DNA from: Dysosmobacter segnis | Lineage (GTDB): Bacteria; Bacillota; Clostridia; Oscillospirales; Oscillospiraceae | Direction: 5' to 3' | Assembly: GCF_014297285.1 (NCBI RefSeq) | Contig: NZ_JACOQI010000003.1 | Span: 196,154-260,153 of the forward strand | DNA length: 64,000 nucleotides | Shown here: piece after piece, positions 60,961 to 64,000 of the stretch | How positions within the stretch are numbered: the stretch's first letter is position 1 | Layout: every line of letters starts with the position of its first letter | Notes under the pieces: generated by a model | Told to the model about the DNA's origin: nothing | The model's input: only the letters and a program-made list of their open reading frames with translations | Databases searched by the model: none | Translations under genes and position numbers: made by a program

Positions 60961-61254
60961 TCAAACTGTATACAGGGTATCATATCAGCATTCCCCGCTC
61001 CGCGCAATCCGAAACTGTGAACGATTTGAGAATTTTGGTGATTTTGGAAGATTTGGCCCATAAAAGCCCCGGTTTCCCCATTTAGGAATGGCATAGTGAT
61101 CTTTCGCTAAATGCCCTTGCGTGTCTACGGAAAAAATGGTAGAACTTTTTAGAAAAAGGGGTGGCTTTTCCGCTATGGCGGTGTTAGAATAGGGACACTG
61201 CCCTGAAGGGCGTCCCTTTTCTGTATTTTTTGACAGTATTTCAGGAGGTTTCCC
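60961..61254. other. Intergenic region with an attenuator-like hairpin before the MATE gene
   Basis: No gene. At 61191-61230 a stem (AGGGAC...GTCCCT enclosing GCCC-TGAA-GGGC) is followed by TTTTCTGTATTTTTT, a normal Rho-independent terminator layout, yet it lies only 25 nt before the MATE ATG. Either it ends an upstream leader transcript or it attenuates the MATE gene. Confidence 0.55.
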
Positions 61255-62679
61255 ATGATGCGGAGCGCAAAGAAAACCTACGAGATCGACATGCTGCATG
61301 GCGCGATCCTGCCGAAGCTGCTGCGCTTCGCCGTCCCGCTGACCCTCTCCACCATGCTGCAGCTGCTGTTCAACGCGGCGGACGTGGTGGTGGTCGGCCG
61401 CTGGGCCGGTGACAATTCCCTGGCAGCGGTGGGTTCCAACACCTCCCTGATCGCCCTGCTGACCAATATGTTCTTAGGATTGTCCATCGGCGCCAACATT
61501 CTGGCTGCCCGGTACTTCGGCGCTCATGAGGACGAGGAACTCAGCAAAACGGTCCACACCTCCATCCTGCTCTCCCTGTACAGCGGCGTGTTCCTGACAG
61601 TGGTCGGTATTCTGGGTGCCCGGACCATTCTGATCTGGATGCAGTGTCCCGCCAATGTGCTGGATCTGGCCACGCTCTACCTGCGGATCTACTTCGCCGG
61701 CATGACCGCCACCATGCTCTACAACTTTGGCGCCGCTCTGCTGCGGGCCAGCGGCGATACCCAAAGACCTCTCTATTACCTGTTCGCATCCGGCGTTGTC
61801 AACGTGATCCTGAATCTGGTCTTTGTCATCTACTTCCACATGGATGTGGCAGGCGTGGCATTGGCCACCGTGATCTCCCAGTGCATTTCTGCCGCACTGG
61901 TGGTCCGCTGCCTCGTGAAGGAGACCGGTCCTCTGCGGCTGGACTTCCGGCAGCTGAAGATCTACCCCATCAAGCTCAAGCAGATCATGCAGGTGGGCAT
62001 CCCCGCCGGAATTCAGGGAATGCTGTTCTCTCTGGCCAACGTGACGGTGCAGTCCTCCGTCAACTCCTTCGGTGAGGTCATTATGGCCGGCAGCTCTGCC
62101 GCCATCAGCATTGAGCAGTTCATTTATTCCAACATCAACGCCTTCTATCAGGCCAACGTGGCCTTTACCAGCCAGAATTACGGCGCCGGTGACTATCGGC
62201 GCATCAAGAAGATCGCTATGATCAGCGTTGTGACCGGCGTTGTGACCACAGAGCTTCTGAGTGTTCTGGCCGTCTATTTCGGCCCGCAGCTTCTGGGGAT
62301 CTATTCCCCCAGCGCCGAGGTGGTGGCAGCCGGTATGGTGCGCCTCCGCTGGATCGCCCTGTTCTATGGTCTGGACGCCATCATGGATGTGATCGTCGGT
62401 TCTCTGCGTGGCGTGGGGTACAACATTCTTCCCATGCTGGTCACGCTGATGGGCGCCTGCGCCTCCCGGCTCATCTGGCTGTCTACCGTGTTCCGGCTTC
62501 CAGCCTACCACCGGATCGAGATGGTTTACATCGTCTATCCTCTCTCCTGGGTCCTGACGGCCACCACCCACCTCATCTGCTATTTCTTTGTTTCCCGAAA
62601 GGTGGACCGGGAACTTCGTGCCCACGAAGCGGAGCTGGCCGCCCGTATGGAAGAAAGCCCGGAGGAAGCAGACTCCTGA
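61255..62679 (+). CDS. MATE family efflux transporter
   Basis: 474 aa, twelve helices. Starts with the DinF/NorM-type LPKLLRFAVPLTLSTMLQLLFNAADVVVVGRWAGDNSLAAVGS and has the second-half VGIPAGIQGMLFSLANVTVQSSVNSFG. These export drugs or metabolites using Na+ or H+. Start follows aggagg by 7 nt. A terminator-like hairpin sits just upstream. Confidence 0.94.
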   Translation: MMRSAKKTYEIDMLHGAILPKLLRFAVPLTLSTMLQLLFNAADVVVVGRWAGDNSLAAVGSNTSLIALLTNMFLGLSIGANILAARYFGAHEDEELSKTVHTSILLSLYSGVFLTVVGILGARTILIWMQCPANVLDLATLYLRIYFAGMTATMLYNFGAALLRASGDTQRPLYYLFASGVVNVILNLVFVIYFHMDVAGVALATVISQCISAALVVRCLVKETGPLRLDFRQLKIYPIKLKQIMQVGIPAGIQGMLFSLANVTVQSSVNSFGEVIMAGSSAAISIEQFIYSNINAFYQANVAFTSQNYGAGDYRRIKKIAMISVVTGVVTTELLSVLAVYFGPQLLGIYSPSAEVVAAGMVRLRWIALFYGLDAIMDVIVGSLRGVGYNILPMLVTLMGACASRLIWLSTVFRLPAYHRIEMVYIVYPLSWVLTATTHLICYFFVSRKVDRELRAHEAELAARMEESPEEADS

Positions 62680-62902
62680 GCACATTCGCCAAGCAAACAA
62701 AAAAGCCGCGGAAACCAGTCGGTTCATGTTCATAGGTACACAATGTGACCTATGGGGTAGGCCGGACGGTACAGGGCACGAAAAAATAAGTCGGGGGAAA
62801 TTCCCTCGACTTATTTTTTCTTTGATCCCAAGTTTATTTGAGCGCCACATTTCAATTGGATGCGCAGACGCTGACCCCAACGGGAGCAGGTAGCGGAAAC
62901 CG
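62680..62902. other. Intergenic region with a strong bidirectional terminator
   Basis: A 13-bp stem (AAAAAATAAGTCG, 62781-62793, with CGACTTATTTTTT, 62807-62819) with A- and T-runs on its two sides. Nothing else supported; remainder is likely debris of the integrated element next door. Confidence 0.75.
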
Positions 62903-63073
62903 TCAGACAGCACGGGATAGGATATTGCCCATCGTTTGCGCCGCTTTGAGCTGCGCGTCCGTGGTAACGTGGGCGTATGTATCCAGCGTGAAGCCCGCCG
63001 AGTAGTGGTCGAGCATACTGCTGACGGTCTTGACGTCCACGCCGTTCTGGAGCGCCATCGTGGCGAAGGTGTG
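62903..63073 (-). pseudogene. Truncated tyrosine recombinase (integrase) C-terminus
   Basis: Fifty-six codons, minus strand: HTFATMALQNGVDVKTVSSM then LDHYSAGFTLDTYAHVTTDA. It includes the HTFAT box without its usual Arg, the L-D-H-Y in place of L-G-H, and the nucleophile Tyr of LDTYAHVT, as in Tn916-type integrases. Homology stops abruptly at 63073, where A/T-rich unrelated sequence begins, so this is a remnant. Confidence 0.85.
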
Positions 63074-63287
63074 TATAAATCGTGAAACTCGAATTGAGTG
63101 ATTAATTGCACTATTTGGCAGTTTTGTGAAACAAATTGCGGGATAGTGCTTTTTATTCTCAATCATCTGCTATACTTGAAATAATAAAAATAATGATTGA
63201 GGGATAGCAAGAATTGGTGCATTCCTTCAAAACCATCAAGTCACAAAAAGGGATTCTGTTGGGCGCATATTGAATCAGTCCTTCTAA
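63074..63287. other. A/T-rich spacer between two gene remnants
   Basis: Much lower GC than the rest of the window. Holds an inverted repeat CTCAATCAT...ATGATTGAG (about 63156-63204). No coding frame supported. Confidence 0.5.
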
Positions 63288-63495
63288 CTAGCCAAGGTTA
63301 TGATGTGCCTCTGCTAAGAGAAATGCCAATTCATCGTCCATTTTAGGTGTAAAGGCGCTCTTGAAAATCAGGGCAAACATTTCCGGTACTACGCTGATGT
63401 GCATGATCAGGACTCCCAAGCCGCCTACAATATAAATCAGAGCCGAACGGCACAACTTTTTCCATGATATCCGCGATTCGCTTTAGGCCGCCATC
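63288..63495 (-). pseudogene. Fragment of a sodium:alanine symporter (AGCS family), frameshifted
   Basis: On the minus strand, GLKRIADIMEKVVPF is followed, after a 2-bp loss at about 63444, by ALIYIVGGLGVLIMHISVVP and EMFALIFKSAFTP in another frame. This matches an internal block of AGCS alanine/glycine:cation symporters (the usual sequence is MEKVVPFMALIY). The rest of the gene is missing on both sides. Confidence 0.8.
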
Positions 63496-63528
63496 GGCAG
63501 TAGCAAGGTATCAGTCGGTTTTTCTACA

Positions 63529-63566
63529 AAACAAGGGGCTTTCTTTACGAAAGCCCCTTGTTTTTA
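63529..63566. terminator. Bidirectional terminator
   Basis: ACAAGGGGCTTTC / GAAAGCCCCTTGT arms with a TTTAC loop; T-runs on both strands. Probably ends the TctA-type gene. Confidence 0.85.
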
Positions 63567-63665
63567 ATGTTGTCCTAAGTTCGTCTGCCAAGTCATTTCC
63601 AGTCAGCGCACTCCCTAAAGCAGAGAGTTACCTTTCCAAACTGAGCGGAGACGTTTTCCGTTCAA

Positions 63666-64000
63666 TTATTTTGCCTCGGAAGTTTCAGCAGTATTCTGCT
63701 TTGCCAGCTTTCTGGATTTGTAGTTCCGGATGCCAAAAATTGCCACGGACACAATCGCGATCAAAATGAACGCGCAGCTGATCGGACGAGTGAAGAAAAT
63801 GCTGAAGCTGCCTTCAGAAATGACCATGGCACGGCGGAAGTTCTTTTCAGCCAGAGGTCCAAGCACGATGCCCAGCAGAATAGGCACCAGTTGGAAGCCC
63901 ATGCGCCGCAGGAAGTAAGAAACGATACCGAAAATCAAAATGATATAAATATCATAGATGCGGTTGTTGGTAGAATAAGAGCCTGCAATGCAGAATGTCA
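63666..64000 (-). CDS. Tripartite tricarboxylate transporter permease TctA, C-terminal part (gene continues past the window)
   Basis: The last 110 residues are visible, starting TFCIAGSYSTNNRIYDIYII and LIFGIVSYFLRRMGFQLVPI, then LLGIVLGPLAEKNFRRAMVISEGSFSIFFTRPISCAFI. This is the conserved end of TctA: the penultimate helices, a GPLxExNxRRA motif and a final helix. The coding frame is open to base 64000, so the 5' part lies outside. Confidence 0.88.
   Translation of the reverse strand, partial: TFCIAGSYSTNNRIYDIYIILIFGIVSYFLRRMGFQLVPILLGIVLGPLAEKNFRRAMVISEGSFSIFFTRPISCAFILIAIVSVAIFGIRNYKSRKLAKQNTAETSEAK

Noticed and set aside
61474..63162. A 562-codon minus-strand frame across the MATE gene
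   Set aside because: It runs antisense through the MATE gene into the remnant region and has no recognisable domain.

Overview
The window is a roughly 60% GC chromosomal segment of an endospore-forming Clostridia bacterium. It is most like the Oscillospiraceae (Flavonifractor, Lawsonibacter, Oscillibacter and relatives); I place it by gene content and have no 16S. The support is an intact spoIIAA-spoIIAB-sigF operon, spoIIGA-sigE, T-box leaders on valS and pheS, a glmS ribozyme, an IreB homologue, and the MBOAT/DHHW/DUF4358 and DUF421/DUF4363 gene sets. Most of the window is core genome; the last 1.3 kb is decayed.

Layout. 1-2.5 kb: a polar amino-acid ABC transporter whose binding protein appears lobe-swapped. 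2.8-6.4 kb: yajC and a cell-surface O-acylation operon. 6.5-10 kb: a threonine-aldolase-like enzyme, then a LexA-box-controlled operon (41-aa membrane protein, radical-SAM DNA-repair protein, DUF4130 partner). 9.9-11.4 kb: the sigma-F operon. 11.7-22.5 kb: one complete pyrimidine operon, pyrC-K-D-F-E-B-I-carA-carB, with dapF fused to the end of carB. 22.9-25.9 kb: valS behind a T-box. 25.9-27.8 kb: sigE, spoIIGA, a 32-aa membrane protein and DUF951. 27.9-32.1 kb: an S1 protein, rarA, nth and an unrecognised three-gene set. 32.1-35.2 kb: a selenium cluster (selD, yedF, cysteine desulfurase, DUF3343) in which selD reads through an in-frame UGA as selenocysteine. 35.4-39.4 kb: a PfkB kinase, a GNAT, an SLH-GH25 lysozyme and a zinc-ribbon membrane protein. 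39.5-44.0 kb: glmM, a hexapeptide-repeat protein, the glmS ribozyme and glmS, with an extra diverged copy of the glmS 3' end 210 bp downstream of the real one. 44.1-51.1 kb: DUF421/DUF4363, nrdR, alr-mazF, nnrD and a cytidylate-kinase-like gene. 51.2-55.5 kb: T-box, pheS and pheT (pheT has an internal duplication). 55.6-60.0 kb: ireB, an NlpC/P60 hydrolase, AbrB with a methionine-gamma-lyase-like enzyme, and a DMT permease. 60.1-62.7 kb: a DUF368 protein and a MATE exporter. 62.9-64 kb: a truncated integrase, a frameshifted alanine symporter fragment, and the end of a TctA permease that runs off the window.

The most notable observations are the circularly permuted binding protein, the selenocysteine SelD hidden by a UGA, the CarB-DapF fusion, the SOS-controlled radical-SAM repair operon with its small membrane protein, and the duplicated glmS tail at a classic integration hotspot. 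No CRISPR array, rRNA, tRNA or intact insertion sequence was seen.
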